Origin: Loripinus fragilis
Lineage: Eukaryota; Mollusca; Bivalvia; Lucinida; Lucinidae
Reading direction: 5' to 3'
DNA length: 64,000 bases
Assembly: GCA_964019695.1 (NCBI GenBank)
Contig: OZ026528.1
Span: forward strand, 52,978,495-53,042,494
In this document: one piece after another, positions 11,271-21,559 of the stretch
How positions within the stretch are numbered: the stretch's first letter is position 1
How the letters are laid out: the number at the start of each line of letters is the position of its first letter
Made by a program: the position numbers and the translations under genes
The notes under the pieces: model-generated
What the model was told of the DNA's origin: nothing
Seen by the model: only the letters and a program-made list of their open reading frames with translations
Databases searched by the model: none

Positions 11271-12840
11271 TGATATGGTACCCCAATTTTCAACTGTATA
11301 TTATGTATTCAGTCAAATTTGGAATGAATTTTTTTACGCGTTGCGGTCTTTATCAAGATACCATTTCAACATATAAACTACCAATATATGTTAAGAATTA
11401 GTAGACCAAATTTCATGAAACTCAAGGACCAGTAACATATTTTTTCAACTTGATGTAAACACATGGCCCTAATTCATCAAAATGTAAAAAATACAATAAT
11501 TATGATTCAGTGTTAATCATACTTGAATACTTGCTTAGCTTGAATCACCATGCTAGTACGTTTATTGGTAGAAGTTGATATGTTCAGTGTTTTTCCTTAT
11601 TATGGATTGGCAAAGAAAAAAACAATACTCTTTGATATTAAGTGCCACGATTCTTATTTAATAAAGTGCTTACACAATAATATTACCCAAAATGATACAG
11701 TTTGGTGACACCTGTACTAACCACATCTAGTTTCTAACGTTAAAACTACATCTAACCTATGTTACACGTAATATGTAACATTGTTAAGAATGTTAATTCA
11801 TGATACAGAAGAGAAACCTTATGACAAGTAAGTACATACAGGAGGAGAACCTTATATCTATGATTTTATAATTGTAAGCCTCATTTATAAACCTGGTTCA
11901 CAAGAATAGCCCCCTGTCAAACCTATTGGGTGAAATTAACCATTTTGGTCAAAGAGAACTCTTGGCCCCAAAGGTATTGCTAATTTAATGCTTAAATCTT
12001 CTTAGATCATTATAGTCTATTATGTTCTGTAAAACTGATGCTGATTTCCATCAAATAGCAACATTTATACTTTAGCTGGCTGTATATTCTAGGCATACAG
12101 TTTCGTTTTTGGCCCTCACTTATTCACGTAGAACACTGTTCTATGATACCTTTGATAAGACTCTGTTACACTTTATCCTGGCCATAGCACCAAAATGTCG
12201 TTACTCTAGTTCAGTTGGGATGTAAAGGAAATATTTGGTCTTCTTGTTTTCACACGTTTATTGTTATGATATTATGTTTCTTAAACAATATCATTCAGGA
12301 CTTGAGAAAGTGATACACATTGTCTTGGCCCCATAGTGCCATGCATGGGGCCATGACCTTTGGCATTTCTGACCATTGAATCATTTGAAATTGTCTAAAC
12401 ATGTCTTTCTTTAAGAAAAGTGGAAGAAGATTTTAAAAAAACCCTCCTTCTGTCGAGCTATTGATTCATTTCAACTAAATAATTTATTTTGTTAAAAGTG
12501 ACCTATAACGATAAGAGGTAGGAAATGACAATGTTACCGGTTTTGGATTTTCATGAAATTTTGCTCAGATCATCAGAATATACATAGCATGCTTTTGTGA
12601 TAATATGATATCTTGACAAAGACTAGAACATATCTAGTTTGGTATTGAATTTTGAATGATTTGTGAATTTTTGAGAAAAAATATTGAAATTTTATAATCA
12701 CTTCTTCAGAAAAAGTAAACCATATTTTATCCAAATGGTTTTGTGGTATTAATTTAATGCCTATGGTATTTTGGATTCAATCTAGATGACAAATCATAGA
12801 AATAAACAAAATTATAGATTTAGAACTTAGAAATTGAGGG
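11271..12840. other. Unassigned AT-rich sequence
   Basis: No ORF of length, tandem array or clear inverted repeat was recognised here. The sequence is low in CpG and rich in TTTT/AAAA runs, consistent with old intergenic or intronic DNA. Confidence 0.4.
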
Positions 12841-12854
12841 ATGGGTACCACCTC

Positions 12855-12920
12855 AAAGGTGGAGTACGTCAGGGTTGCTTCCTAAGCCTAATTCTTAACT
12901 ATCTAATTCGATGGATACTA
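12855..12920 (+). pseudogene. Reverse transcriptase motif remnant (LINE)
   Basis: One plus-strand frame reads KGGVRQGCFLSLILNYLIRW before a stop. This resembles the conserved GVRQGCxLSPxLFNxxLxxI block of non-LTR retrotransposon reverse transcriptases. Only this block is visible, with a one-residue loss after the LIL motif. It is a tiny pseudogene fragment; the clade cannot be determined. Confidence 0.45.
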
Positions 12921-13162
12921 TTTCATGGTTTGTATATAATGAGTTATTAATATGCTAAGTTTAAAGAAAAATCCATGCGTGGGCACAGATGTAAGAACCC
13001 CTTTTCATACTTAGTTAAACATTGTCCAGCCACAGGTACATACAATGGTGACAAGGCTTCGCCGAGCATCATTTCGGCCGGTCCAGGTCGTTTAGTGAAA
13101 ATGCTCGTGGTCAGTTAGTAAAAATGCTTGAGATTTGATTGTCAGTAGCTGATGCCCATGAA

Positions 13163-13530
13163 ATATCAAGTTAAGGAAGAAGGCAAAGATAGGGCATTGA
13201 CACAATTAAGTTATGCACCTGACCAAATCACCACATTGGAAAATGACGAAAACACAAGAAAACATCATAAATAAAGAGCCAAGAGACTAGCCTTTTCTCA
13301 GCAGGTTATCAAAAGGCTGCAACCAGCAAGCGAACGAATAGATGAGACGGTATAACAAAGACAAAACACAAAAAAACAAAAATAGTACACAAAAGAAGCA
13401 CTGCCTTGAAATGGTTAGTAACAAATTTCATGTTTAACGGTACCAACCACTTCCTTTACGGTGATGTAGATGTTTGGTTCGCATGAAAGATGCCTAAGTT
13501 ATCGATGAATCATCTAGTTTATATAAACCA
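13163..13530 (-). repeat. Retroelement 3' tail copy (58.7-kb family)
   Basis: Reading from the low-coordinate end, the sequence passes GGCAAAGATAGGG, ACACAAGAAAACATCA, AGAGCCAAGAGACTAGCC, GGTACCAACCACTTCC and TTTGGTTCGCATGAAAGATG. The same order is seen at 26.86-27.2 kb and, complemented, at 59.4-59.77 kb. It is a 5'-truncated non-coding tail on the minus strand, lying just outside the left edge of the tandem duplication. Confidence 0.55.
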
Positions 13531-13535
13531 AGATA

Positions 13536-13572
13536 TAACAAGAGGACCCAAGGGCCCTGGATCGCTCACTTG
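13536..13572 (-). repeat. 3' terminal hairpin motif shared with the 8.65-11.27 kb element
   Basis: Reverse-complemented, this reads AAGTGAGCGATCCAGGGCCC then TTGGGTCCTCTTGTTA. The plus-strand element ending at 11,270 finishes AGGTGAGCGATCGTCGCCC then ATTGGGCTACTTGTTA. The shared plan (GTGAGCGATC, a small GGCCC-type hairpin, CTTGTTA) suggests a common element terminus. The element body in this orientation would extend to higher coordinates, through the arrays at 15-16 kb. Confidence 0.5.
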
Positions 13573-13983
13573 ATGAGGACAGGATTTTAACCACAATATA
13601 TGAATCTCATTTCTCCAACACATAAGTCCATCTTGGGAATCACTCAGCCTTTTCAATTCACTAAGTTAAATCAGCACAATTGCAATGTCTGACCTTTTTT
13701 CCCAACCCAAAAGGTTAGGGGTGTGCATAATGTCAAACATTTTACTTGCATGATGTTCTACACTTCTTTCCTTTTAATTTGATATGGAACATTACCTTCT
13801 TCAGAAAAAAAGTTTTCACCTCATCCAGGGATCTTGGGTGTATGAAAGGGCAGAATATTTGCCTGCATTGCATTCTCTGCTTCATTCCCGTGTAACGGTT
13901 TTGCATCAAAAATGGCCAACTTTTACAGTAAAAATCGATTGAAAAGAAATCCTCCCCCCCCCCCAAAAAAAAATACTACCAAA

Positions 13984-14170
13984 TCATGTGCGGATCCAGA
14001 GGGGGGGATAGGGGGTCCGGCCCCCCCGGAAAATCACAAGTTATATGGGTTTCTATAGAAATTAGCATTTGAACCTCCCCTACCCCACGGAAAAAGTTGG
14101 ACCCCCCTGGAAAATATTGTACCCCTTCTAGATCCTTGGAAAAGTATAGTTTTCTCTGTAATAAAATCAT
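13984..14170. repeat. GC-rich dispersed repeat fragment
   Basis: Contains GCGGATCCAGAGGGGGG, GGTCCGGCCCCCCCGG and later GGACCCCCCTGGAAAATATT. I recall this as a common dispersed sequence in bivalve genomes. The short overlapping ORFs on both strands (identical in the second block at 28,900-29,326) follow its proline/glycine-rich composition and I do not call them genes. Confidence 0.35.
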
Positions 14171-14984
14171 TGGACCCCTAAATACCAATCCAGCAAATAA
14201 GGTTGCGCATGTAATGCGTTTAACATATGCACGCTGTTGTGCATGTCCTACATATCACATGTATATGAATAAACAGGAATATGTTTGTTTGCGCTGGAGA
14301 TTAACTGGAAATCACGATAAAACGCTAATAGCATTAAATATTCAATATATTTTACACCTGAAAAACACATCTCATCAAGATAATATTAAGCAACGTTTTT
14401 AGCCAAGTTTTAATATATTTTTATTAATAACGGTAGTGTTAGCTCAAATCTCAACATAGACATGACGATTATAAACACACGCATGTTTAGTATCATGTTT
14501 GAGGTCAGTTTGCTTTTTTCATCTTTTAAATTGAGCCAGTGCATGAGATTTCCAACAATATGGTATGTGCGACCAGCAAAGCCTCAGATCAGCCTGCGCA
14601 TACGCGCAGTCTGATTAGAGCCTTTGCTAGTCACTTGAAGATTCTATAAGTGTTAAGCTACTGGCTGAACATCATTTGGAGTTTCTAAGCTTAAAGGGAG
14701 GCTGCACAGGCTCGTCTGAGTCTCCACTTGTCAAAATGCCACATTGTTGGAAACATACTAATGTAAAAGGGCAAAGGTCAAACTTCATTATATTTAAATT
14801 CTAGCCAAATTCGTCGTAGGCTGAAAACGGCCAAACCGTAACACGTCGTTTGATATGCAACAGGAAAAGTTTCAGAAAAGAAAAAAATGACCTTTTGACC
14901 CCACCCCAGGGTCAAGGGTTTGTGTAAGGACAAAATATTTGCTACTTGTAAATGTATGCTTCATTCCCTTTAATTTGATATGCA

Positions 14985-15960
14985 ACATGAACATATTCTG
15001 TAAAAGTTAACATTATATAAGCCTATGTCACCTTGGTGATGCTACATACCAATCAAGGTTCTAGGCCTTGTGGTTTCAGACAAGAATGTTTTTTCATGCT
15101 TTCCCCATAAAAACTATGTAAAACCTGTGAACCCAGGATGGGGCCAATTTTGACCCCAGGGGCATAATTTGAACAAACTTGGTAAAGGTCTACTTGGTAA
15201 TGCTACATACTAAATGTATAGGCTCTAGGTCTAGTGGTTTCAGACAAGAATATTTTTCATGTTTTTCCTATATAAACCTATGTAAAAAATGTGACACCCA
15301 GGGCGGCGCCATTTTTGGTCCCAGGGGCTTAATTTGAACAAACTTGATAGAGGTTTACTTGGTGATGCTACATACCAAATATCAAGGCTCTTTGGCTTGT
15401 GGTTTCAGGCAGGACGATTTTTATTTTTTTTCCTATATCAGCCTATGTTAAACAATCGTCATGTGACCCCAGGGATGGTACTTAAAAAGACCCCCGGGGA
15501 AAAATTTGAACAAACTTGGTAGAGGTCCACTAGGTGATGCTACATACCAAATATATAGGCCATATGCCTTGTGGTTTCAAGAAGTTTTTTATGTTTTCCC
15601 TATACAAGCCTTTGTAAAACATGTGACCTCCAGGGCGGAGACATTTTTGCCCCAGAGGCATAATTTGTATGAACTTGGTAGAGGTCCACTATATTTTGCT
15701 ACAAACCAAATATCAAGGCTCTAGGTAGTGTGGTTTCAGACAAGAAGATTTTTTTCACGTTTTCCCTATATAAGCCTATGTAAAACATGTTACTCCTAGC
15801 GCGAACCATTTTTAGTCCCAGGGGCATAATTTTGACAAAGTTGGTAGAGGTCCACTAGATGATGCTACATGCCAAATATCAAGTCTCTAGGTTTTGCGGT
15901 TTCAGACAAGAAGACTTGTTACAGTTTTCATTTTGAAAATCTATTTTAGCATGTGTGACC
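14985..15960. repeat. Tandem array, about six units of 157-174 bp
   Basis: Units are marked by TTTGAACAAACTTGGTAGAG, GATGCTACATACCAAATAT, GTGGTTTCAGACAAGA and CCTATATAAGCCTATGTAAA. The TTTGAACAAACTTGG marker recurs near 15,172, 15,332, 15,506, 15,663 and 15,830. Units are diverged, so the array is not young. It resembles the core repeats I associate with pearl-type non-autonomous elements of bivalves (recalled). Together with the terminal hairpin at 13,536 it may form one minus-strand element. Confidence 0.7.
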
Positions 15961-16029
15961 TAGATATGCAACGGACCAGAACCAATTGAACTATTATTAA
16001 AAATTTCAAAATCCAGCCAGTAGTTTTGG

Positions 16030-16460
16030 AGGAGATGTCGTATAAACTTACGCTTATTTTCGTGCTAAAACAATATGAGGTGAAACATTTTCCAGTGATA
16101 AATCCTTAACATTTCTACCTGCAATTAAGTGGCAGCTGAACCGCCACACCTTTTGGTATAAACTTACACTTATTTTCGCACTCAAACAATATGAGGAAAA
16201 CATTTTCCAGTGATAATAAATCCATAAAATTTCTACCTGTTATTAGGTGGCAGCTGAACTGCCACCCATTTCGGTATAAACTGACGTACTTATACAATAT
16301 GAGGTAAACATTTTCCAGTGATAAATCCATATCATTTTTATCTGTTATTAGGTGACACCTGAACTGCCACCCCTTTTGGTTTAAGTTTACACTTATTTTC
16401 GTACTCAAACAATTTAAGGTGTAACATTTTCCAGTGATAAACCCTAAACATTTCTACCTG
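16030..16460. repeat. Tandem array, four units of about 108-115 bp with internal hairpins
   Basis: The marker ATTTTCCAGTGATAA recurs near 16,088, 16,203, 16,311 and 16,426. Each spacer contains a palindromic stretch such as GGTGGCAGCTGAACTGCCACC-like sequence, so each unit can fold into a small hairpin. The 97-codon minus-strand ORF over it (16,115-16,408) is just the repeat translated (repeated GWQFxCHLIT) and is not taken as a gene. Confidence 0.75.
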
Positions 16461-17509
16461 ATATTGTTGTAGCTGTAATCTGGATCGTTACAATCGAATA
16501 AACATTGCTTTTAAATTAATTGTTGTTACACAAGGATCAGTTGCAATTCTTCTATTTATAATTTCTGAAATTTATGCTATTTACAGTGCAGGATAAACCC
16601 CAACACAAAAAAAAATATGGGTTTCCAACAAAATCGAGATCAGATTGCATAGGGTTAATCAGTTTTCCTGCCAATGTCAAGCTGTAAGGACACCTGATAA
16701 ATAAAATAGGCTTAAAGAGGTAAATATTTGAGCAATAATACTGGTACCACTCATTATGACTCTCTCCAGGGGTCATACTGGGCAGATAAAAAAGACAGTC
16801 ATACTGAGGTGATTATGACTTCCCTACAAGGGCAATAAAGTGGTCCCATAAAGGGATTAGGTATTTATGATAAAATATTGATCTTTATCTTAGTGAATAA
16901 AATTGTGTTGTATACAGGTATGTTTCCTCTTGAGGCCCAATTACTTTTGTGGGATACTGAAACTGTCCCTTATCAGTTAATCCTTTAATGATCTCTATTG
17001 GACAGTAATCTTTGTCTTTAAGTCAAAAGCCGTAGTTTGTCACCATTTTTGATAAGTACTATAATTTCCAGTTTCCAAGGGAGCAGTTCTAGAGGCTTTG
17101 ACTATATAAACAATTCATCTTGTAATTTTGAAGAGAATTGACATAAATAAACAGTTGACTTACTAGAATCTATTGTGCTTTCAAAGATGCATAGTAATGA
17201 AGCTATTCTATTTTTCTTATAAACAGGTAAAGCATGATTTTTCACTGCTACGCGCATATGCAATAATCTGTGGTAGGTTCAATATAACTGTAAACTGAGA
17301 CTAACTGCACGCCCAAAATCAAGGTAAACTGGCCAGTGTTTGTTTACATCGATTCTCATCTATCTTTGAAAGTATAGATATACAAAGTTAAACTGGCACT
17401 CATGAATATGCCGTATAAACTCGTATAACTCCGTAAAACTAATTTTAGATATGCAAACATTATGAAAAGTATTGATTTCAGAATGAAGTATTTTCTAATC
17501 CTGTATCGA

Positions 17510-17587
17510 TCACTCTCCCGCTTAGCGATTTGGATAGAGCGTATAGCTGTCAGGGTTGAGATAGTGGGTTCGAGTCTCACGACATAC
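17510..17587 (+). repeat. tRNA-like segment inside the TA-flanked element
   Basis: GCTTAGCGATTTGGATAGAG resembles a D arm and A box (GCTT/GAGC stem), and GTGGGTTCGAGTCTCAC is a good T arm and B box with a 5-bp stem. The anticodon loop would be CTGTCAG. No convincing 7-bp acceptor stem can be drawn, so it looks like a tRNA-derived pseudogene or SINE head, not a functional tRNA. In block 2 the equivalent (32,415-32,492) has two substitutions, one of which weakens the T stem. Confidence 0.5.
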
Positions 17588-17714
17588 AATATTTTTAAAA
17601 AAAAAAAATATTTTCATTTTTTATCATAAATCATGACTTGCACGATTTTTACAAGACTTACGTGTAAAAGTAAATGTAACAATTCATTTTAAAGCATTAT
17701 ATTAGTTAGGAACT

Positions 17715-18026
17715 ATGATGTCTACTGAGAAATCTTTAAAACATTTAAAATCTAAAGACGAATTTCTCGTAGCTAATGTTTCAAACTATTTCGAGAAACA
17801 CTCAGGGCGGGACAGCTCATCATATATTCAACATACTTTTCAGGCGACTGGGGTCAGCAGAAGAACCGTTTTCCGAGTACGAAAAGAACTTCGAGAAACC
17901 GGTACACTTTCGTCGCCGCAACGTTCAAAACGGGGACACTACAAACCTGTGGACGACCTTGATGAGGTTGTATCAGAAACAATGTGCAGGAGTTTTACAT
18001 CCACCGCCATCAGCTTCCGACCATAA
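17715..18026 (+). CDS. N-terminal helix-turn-helix fragment of a DDE-type transposase
   Basis: The 103-codon ORF starts MMSTEKSLKHLKSKDEF and contains QATGVSRRTVFRVRKELRET near residues 43-62. This matches the ATGVSxRTVxRIxxE helix-turn-helix of a widespread IS630/Tc1-like transposase family in invertebrates. A basic, Pro/Ser-rich linker (SSPQRSKRG) and DDLDEVV follow, then the reading frame leaves the expected protein. Full-length members continue for another 250 or more residues with a DDE/D catalytic core, which is missing here. It lies between the TIRs, so it is a truncated remnant, possibly still encoding a DNA-binding peptide. The equivalent ORF is open in block 2 (32,620-32,931) with two substitutions. 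Confidence 0.6.
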   Translation: MMSTEKSLKHLKSKDEFLVANVSNYFEKHSGRDSSSYIQHTFQATGVSRRTVFRVRKELRETGTLSSPQRSKRGHYKPVDDLDEVVSETMCRSFTSTAISFRP

Positions 18027-18152
18027 ATAATCACTTATCAGTCTTGAAAACAGACATCATGTCAACTATCCATCAAAATTAAAATAAACAAGAAACAATA
18101 TGATCATAACTCAAAAAGAAAATAAATTTAAAAATGATGCCTAAAATAACTA

Positions 18153-18230
18153 TACCCAGTGGGAATCGAACCATCGCAATCCAGAACATGAGTTAATCGT
18201 CTTACCACTACACCACTGCCTCAGCATTGT
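18153..18230 (-). repeat. Second tRNA-like segment, opposite orientation
   Basis: On the minus strand it reads GGCAGTGGTGTAGTGGTAAG (A-box-like) and, about 35 bp later, ATGGTTCGATTCCCACTGGG (B box). The T stem is imperfect and the acceptor stem is not evident. It faces the segment at 17,510 across the transposase fragment. Confidence 0.5.
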
Positions 18231-18470
18231 CAGATCACCTTGCTAAAAGATACTTGTTCCATACATTAATCAATTAAAATAGCTAATACACACCGAACGT
18301 GACCGAATGATGTACCGAACGTGACCGAATGATGTCGAAGATTAATGAGTGCCAGTTTAACTTTGTATTGCTATACAATAGTTAGGCTTTTGGTGTTTGT
18401 CGTCTAAGTTGTGTTGTATTAGTCGCATTGTTACTAAAAACCACATCATAGTGAACAAGCTCTCTTTTAA

Positions 18471-18650
18471 CCCTTAAAGCGGCAATCACAGCAGCAGACG
18501 ACACATTTTGCTACATATTTCTTAATTTCCGAAAAAATAAGGTATGATATTCCATGAAATCGTCTGCCAGCAGACGATTCTCATGAAATATCATGCCTTA
18601 TTTGTTATTTTTGAAAAAAAAACAGCAAATTTTGAAATTATCGTCTGCTT
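18471..18650. mobile_element. Degraded TTAA-type MITE
   Basis: The left end follows TTAA and reads CCCTTAAAGCGGCAA, with internal GCAGCAGACGACA and the central palindrome ATCGTCTGCCAGCAGACGAT. It is related to the intact element at 26,128-26,333. The expected right end (GCGCTTTAAGGG) is eroded here, leaving only ATCGTCTGC. Confidence 0.6.
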
Positions 18651-18802
18651 TTGTGTTTAACATATATTTCCATCGCGCTTGTGTTTGCTGTTCACCTGTC
18701 TATTATTTATAGTAATCGATATCTTTAAAAAAAATACATGACTTATAAAACATGAAATTATGTCAACTTTGTATACACAGGTGAGTTTTATATAAAAATA
18801 AC

Positions 18803-19003
18803 GTGTCCCTGTGCATTCGGACTCGTCTTTCAAAATGTGGAAACGCAGATTCGTGTGATGCCGTTTATGGTAAATATTCTATCAGCCCTAAATACACAGC
18901 CAGCGCATACAGCCTCAGGCCACAGTCGGTCCACCAGGGAATGACGTTTCGCTGGATAACCGATAAGGACCTGCCTTTATATGCATTCTGGGTGAATAAT
19001 TAA
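18803..19003 (+). CDS. Hypothetical 66-codon ORF, identity unknown
   Basis: The frame reads CGNADSCDAVYGKYSISP and later HQGMTFRWITDKDLPLYAFW before a stop. The composition looks protein-like (balanced, aromatic-rich), and the translation is unchanged in block 2 (33,708-33,908). I do not recognise it. It could be an exon or a transposon fragment; the two copies are too similar overall for conservation to be strong evidence. Confidence 0.2.
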   Translation: MSLCIRTRLSKCGNADSCDAVYGKYSISPKYTASAYSLRPQSVHQGMTFRWITDKDLPLYAFWVNN

Positions 19004-19084
19004 ACAAGAAATATCTTTAAAAAAAGATATACGACGAAGTGAAAGAAACAATGTTTGCTATAAGTAACATGAGAAATTAAACGC

Positions 19085-19300
19085 AAACGACGCAAATTTG
19101 ATATAGTAAGTGAGTATGATCAGGAAATACCACAATCTCGAACTGCGGATAAACCCATGGAACCGCGAGCGGCTCTTCCCTCCCAAACAAGATGATTGCA
19201 AAACCAGAATGGACGTAAAGTAAGGCACAACAAAACACAGAGAAACTACAAAACCCCACAATGGGAGCAACCCATTTTCGCTGTTTGTTACGACTAGTGT
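19085..19300 (-). repeat. Dispersed repeat fragment also seen at 53.0 kb and 48.2 kb
   Basis: Shared landmarks in order are GTATGATCAGGAAATACCAC, AACCCATGGAACCGCGAG, AAGATGATTGCAAAACC and CACAATGGGAGCAAC. The copy at 53,020-53,280 has the same order (AATAGGAAATACCACAACC, ACATGGTACCGTGAGG, AAAGGTGATTGCAACACG, CAAACAATGGGAGCAAC). The minus-strand 121-codon ORF over it is not convincing as a gene. Confidence 0.5.
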
Positions 19301-20319
19301 AAAACAATGGTTGTGTGCTACCTGAGTATAGTTTATCATGTGATCTATAATTATCGACAAATCTTCCCTACGGAAGAATTTTCGTGCCGTAAAGTCAAAT
19401 ATATTTGCAGATATTATTGCCATTTTTCGCGTTCTATCATACTTTCAGCGTCAACGTGAAAATCATGTTTGAAACTAATGAAAAAGTGCAAAAAAATAAA
19501 CATTTCATACAACTTAATCGCTCTAATAGCCAAATAACCATTTTATGACATGTACTTTCTTCCATACAGAGATCAGTCAGCTTTTCTAAGTCACCAATGA
19601 AATTATAAAACTTCGTCTAATAAAAGGTCAAATCAGACGAGAAACGGCCAGAAAAAGTAAGGTTTTGCTTTCTGTAACTCACCTTGGAGTTTAAAATAAA
19701 AATGAAAATCTATTTTTTCGTTAAATACCATCCCGTGAGGTGAAAATATCAGCACTTTCACACGTGTTACGCACTCGTTAATTGTGGTAAAAAGGGTAAG
19801 TGTATAATTATACACAGTAACCAAGGTGACTCACGGTGGAGAATCGCTAGAATTTTAAAACACGCTATTAACGGGCTATATTTCTTATTTATTTATACTT
19901 AGCAGTGATAAAGATAAAAAAAATAAAGATAAAGTGAAATCAATGCATATCAAATACAAATAAAAGTAATATCAATCACTAGTGAAATGATATGATAATG
20001 TTTGATATCAGCCTATATTTTCACTGTAGCGCGTTTTCATTACCTCTGAGTTTTCACTAAGCTTACAATGTAATGTATTTCATTTCAGAACTTTAAACGC
20101 CCATAACTTTCTTATTGATGAACAAAAAAATCAAGTGTGGGTATGCATTTTCTCAGTAAGAACATGACGAATACTTTGGTACCAAAATTATTTAGATTAA
20201 CTAAAAATTTTCGTTTTTGCATTTTCAGCACCTCCTTTTTCAGTGGGTGGGTGAGACACTACATGTGGCCTATAAAAAGTATAAAATTAAAATAAAATAA
20301 ACTATATTTTCGGTAAATA

Positions 20320-20398
20320 CCAAATATATTTCATCTCGTGAGTTGAAAACATCAGAAAAAATCTGATGTTTTCAACACACTCGATGAAATATATTTGG
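20320..20398. repeat. Near-perfect hairpin, 36-bp arms
   Basis: The left arm CCAAATATATTTCATCTCGT plus GAGTTGAAAACATCAG is complemented, with two mismatches, by the right arm CTGATGTTTTCAACACACTC plus GATGAAATATATTTGG. The loop is AAAAAAT. A related non-inverted copy of the left arm is at about 19,690-19,765 (CCCGTGAGGTGAAAATATCA). Confidence 0.65.
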
Positions 20399-21009
20399 CA
20401 TCCATCTCAAAAAAGTAAATATCCTCTATATGTATTCCCCTTATGAATTGAATGCCGGAAAAATGAAGAAGAACGATAGTTTTATTTTTCGACTGTTTCA
20501 GAGTATAAGAAGGAAAAACGAATGGGTTCATACCGGGAGTTTTGTATGATATGGTCCACACAACAATCAATGAAAAGAACATGTCACTTTGTCTTTTCTT
20601 GGTCAAGAAATTAAACTTTGTTATATTTGACCATGGTTATTTGTGTGGATCTGGCACGTAAGTTATCGAAACTGCCAATAAATGTTTCTTAATATAAAGA
20701 TTCTGTCCTGCGGAGAATCAATTTGTTAAAAATGGGGAAAAACTACAGGAAACCCTTTACCACAAGGCAAAATTGTTCAAAGTCCTTGAAGGTTTATGGC
20801 AATGAATACGGTAAAATAATGTGTCATGCTTGTCATGGGAAGTAGTGATTAAGCAAACAAAGTTAAAACCATAATGCAACTGCACTACCCGATTCAGTGC
20901 TTGGAAATGACTCAGAATTGGGAAAATTGGTGGTCTACTTCAGACATTGTATGACACACAGCAGTCCAAATGATACAAATAGAGGTTCATTATTTAGTGG
21001 AATGGTAGT

Positions 21010-21097
21010 GCATCGTAATAGTACAACCTTAGTCTTAATTTCTCTGAGATTTTGCATCGTTATAGTACAACCTTAATCTTAATTTCTCTGAGCTTAT
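21010..21097. repeat. 44-bp tandem duplication
   Basis: GCATCGTAATAGTACAACCT begins the first unit and GCATCGTTATAGTACAACCT the second. They match through AATTTCTCTGAG with three or so substitutions. Confidence 0.75.
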
Positions 21098-21122
21098 ATT
21101 TGGAAATCGCATTGAAGTACAA

Positions 21123-21338
21123 GTGATCAGAAAGTCAGGAAATATTGTGTGTTATATTTTCGTACAACAACCGAGCGTGGGGAAAAGTATTATTTATGAC
21201 AGAACTAGAGAACAACGAACAACATTACAGAGGCATTTCATAGCCAATTCACGAACAACATTGCAGAGGCTTTTCATAGCCAATTCAAGGATCAGTTCTA
21301 TGCTGCGCACCCGAATATCTACGTTTTTATTGACGTGA
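21123..21338 (+). other. Short ORF containing a 36-bp (12-codon) tandem duplication
   Basis: The 71-codon frame includes RTTLQRHFIANS followed by RTTLQRLFIANS, encoded by a 36-bp duplication at 21,216-21,287. There is no recognised domain. The in-frame unit length is compatible with coding but not evidence for it. Confidence 0.2.
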
Positions 21339-21452
21339 AAAAGCTACAATCAAATACATATGTGAAACACCACTTAGGTTAACTTAAGACCTATTAATGT
21401 GATTTTAATGAAACTTCGAATGGTACCTCCACATGTAACTTCCCATAATATT

Positions 21453-21556
21453 TGCGCTCAATTGATGAGCAAGGTCTCTGACCTCTATAGAAATCCTGCG
21501 CTCAATTGATGGCATTTTCTGCGCTGAATTGATGAGCATTTGCGCTCAATTGATGA
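21453..21556. repeat. Cluster of four TGCGCTCAATTGATGA words
   Basis: The word or a one-base variant starts at 21,453, 21,497, 21,520 and 21,541, all in the same orientation, spaced 44, 23 and 21 bp. Each contains the 8-base palindrome TCAATTGA (once TGAATTGA). The cluster is also present at about 36,355-36,460 in block 2. Confidence 0.7.
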
Positions 21557-21559
21557 ATC

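Larger units (their letters stand above)
17383..18365 (+). mobile_element. TA-flanked Tc1/mariner/IS630-like element, 983 bp
   Basis: The left end CAAAGTTAAACTGGCACTCA and the right end TGAGTGCCAGTTTAACTTTG are perfect complements over at least 20 bp. Both are flanked by TA (17,381-17,382 and 18,366-18,367), the target duplication of this superfamily. Inside lie an ORF with a helix-turn-helix signature and two tRNA-like segments facing each other, one near each end. No DDE catalytic region is visible, so the element is non-autonomous. The same element with TA flanks sits at 32,288-33,270 in block 2. Confidence 0.75.

Noticed and set aside
14097..14402. 101-codon ORF duplicated at 29,021-29,326 as a conserved gene
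   Set aside because: Both copies lie in the recent tandem duplication, so preservation carries no weight; its start overlaps a GC-rich dispersed repeat and no domain is recognised.
16115..16408. 97-codon minus-strand ORF (and its copy at 31,021-31,314)
   Set aside because: It is a translation of the 108-115-bp tandem repeat.
17510..17587. Functional tRNA gene
   Set aside because: The T arm and D arm are tRNA-like, but no acceptor stem can be drawn and the anticodon stem pairs poorly.
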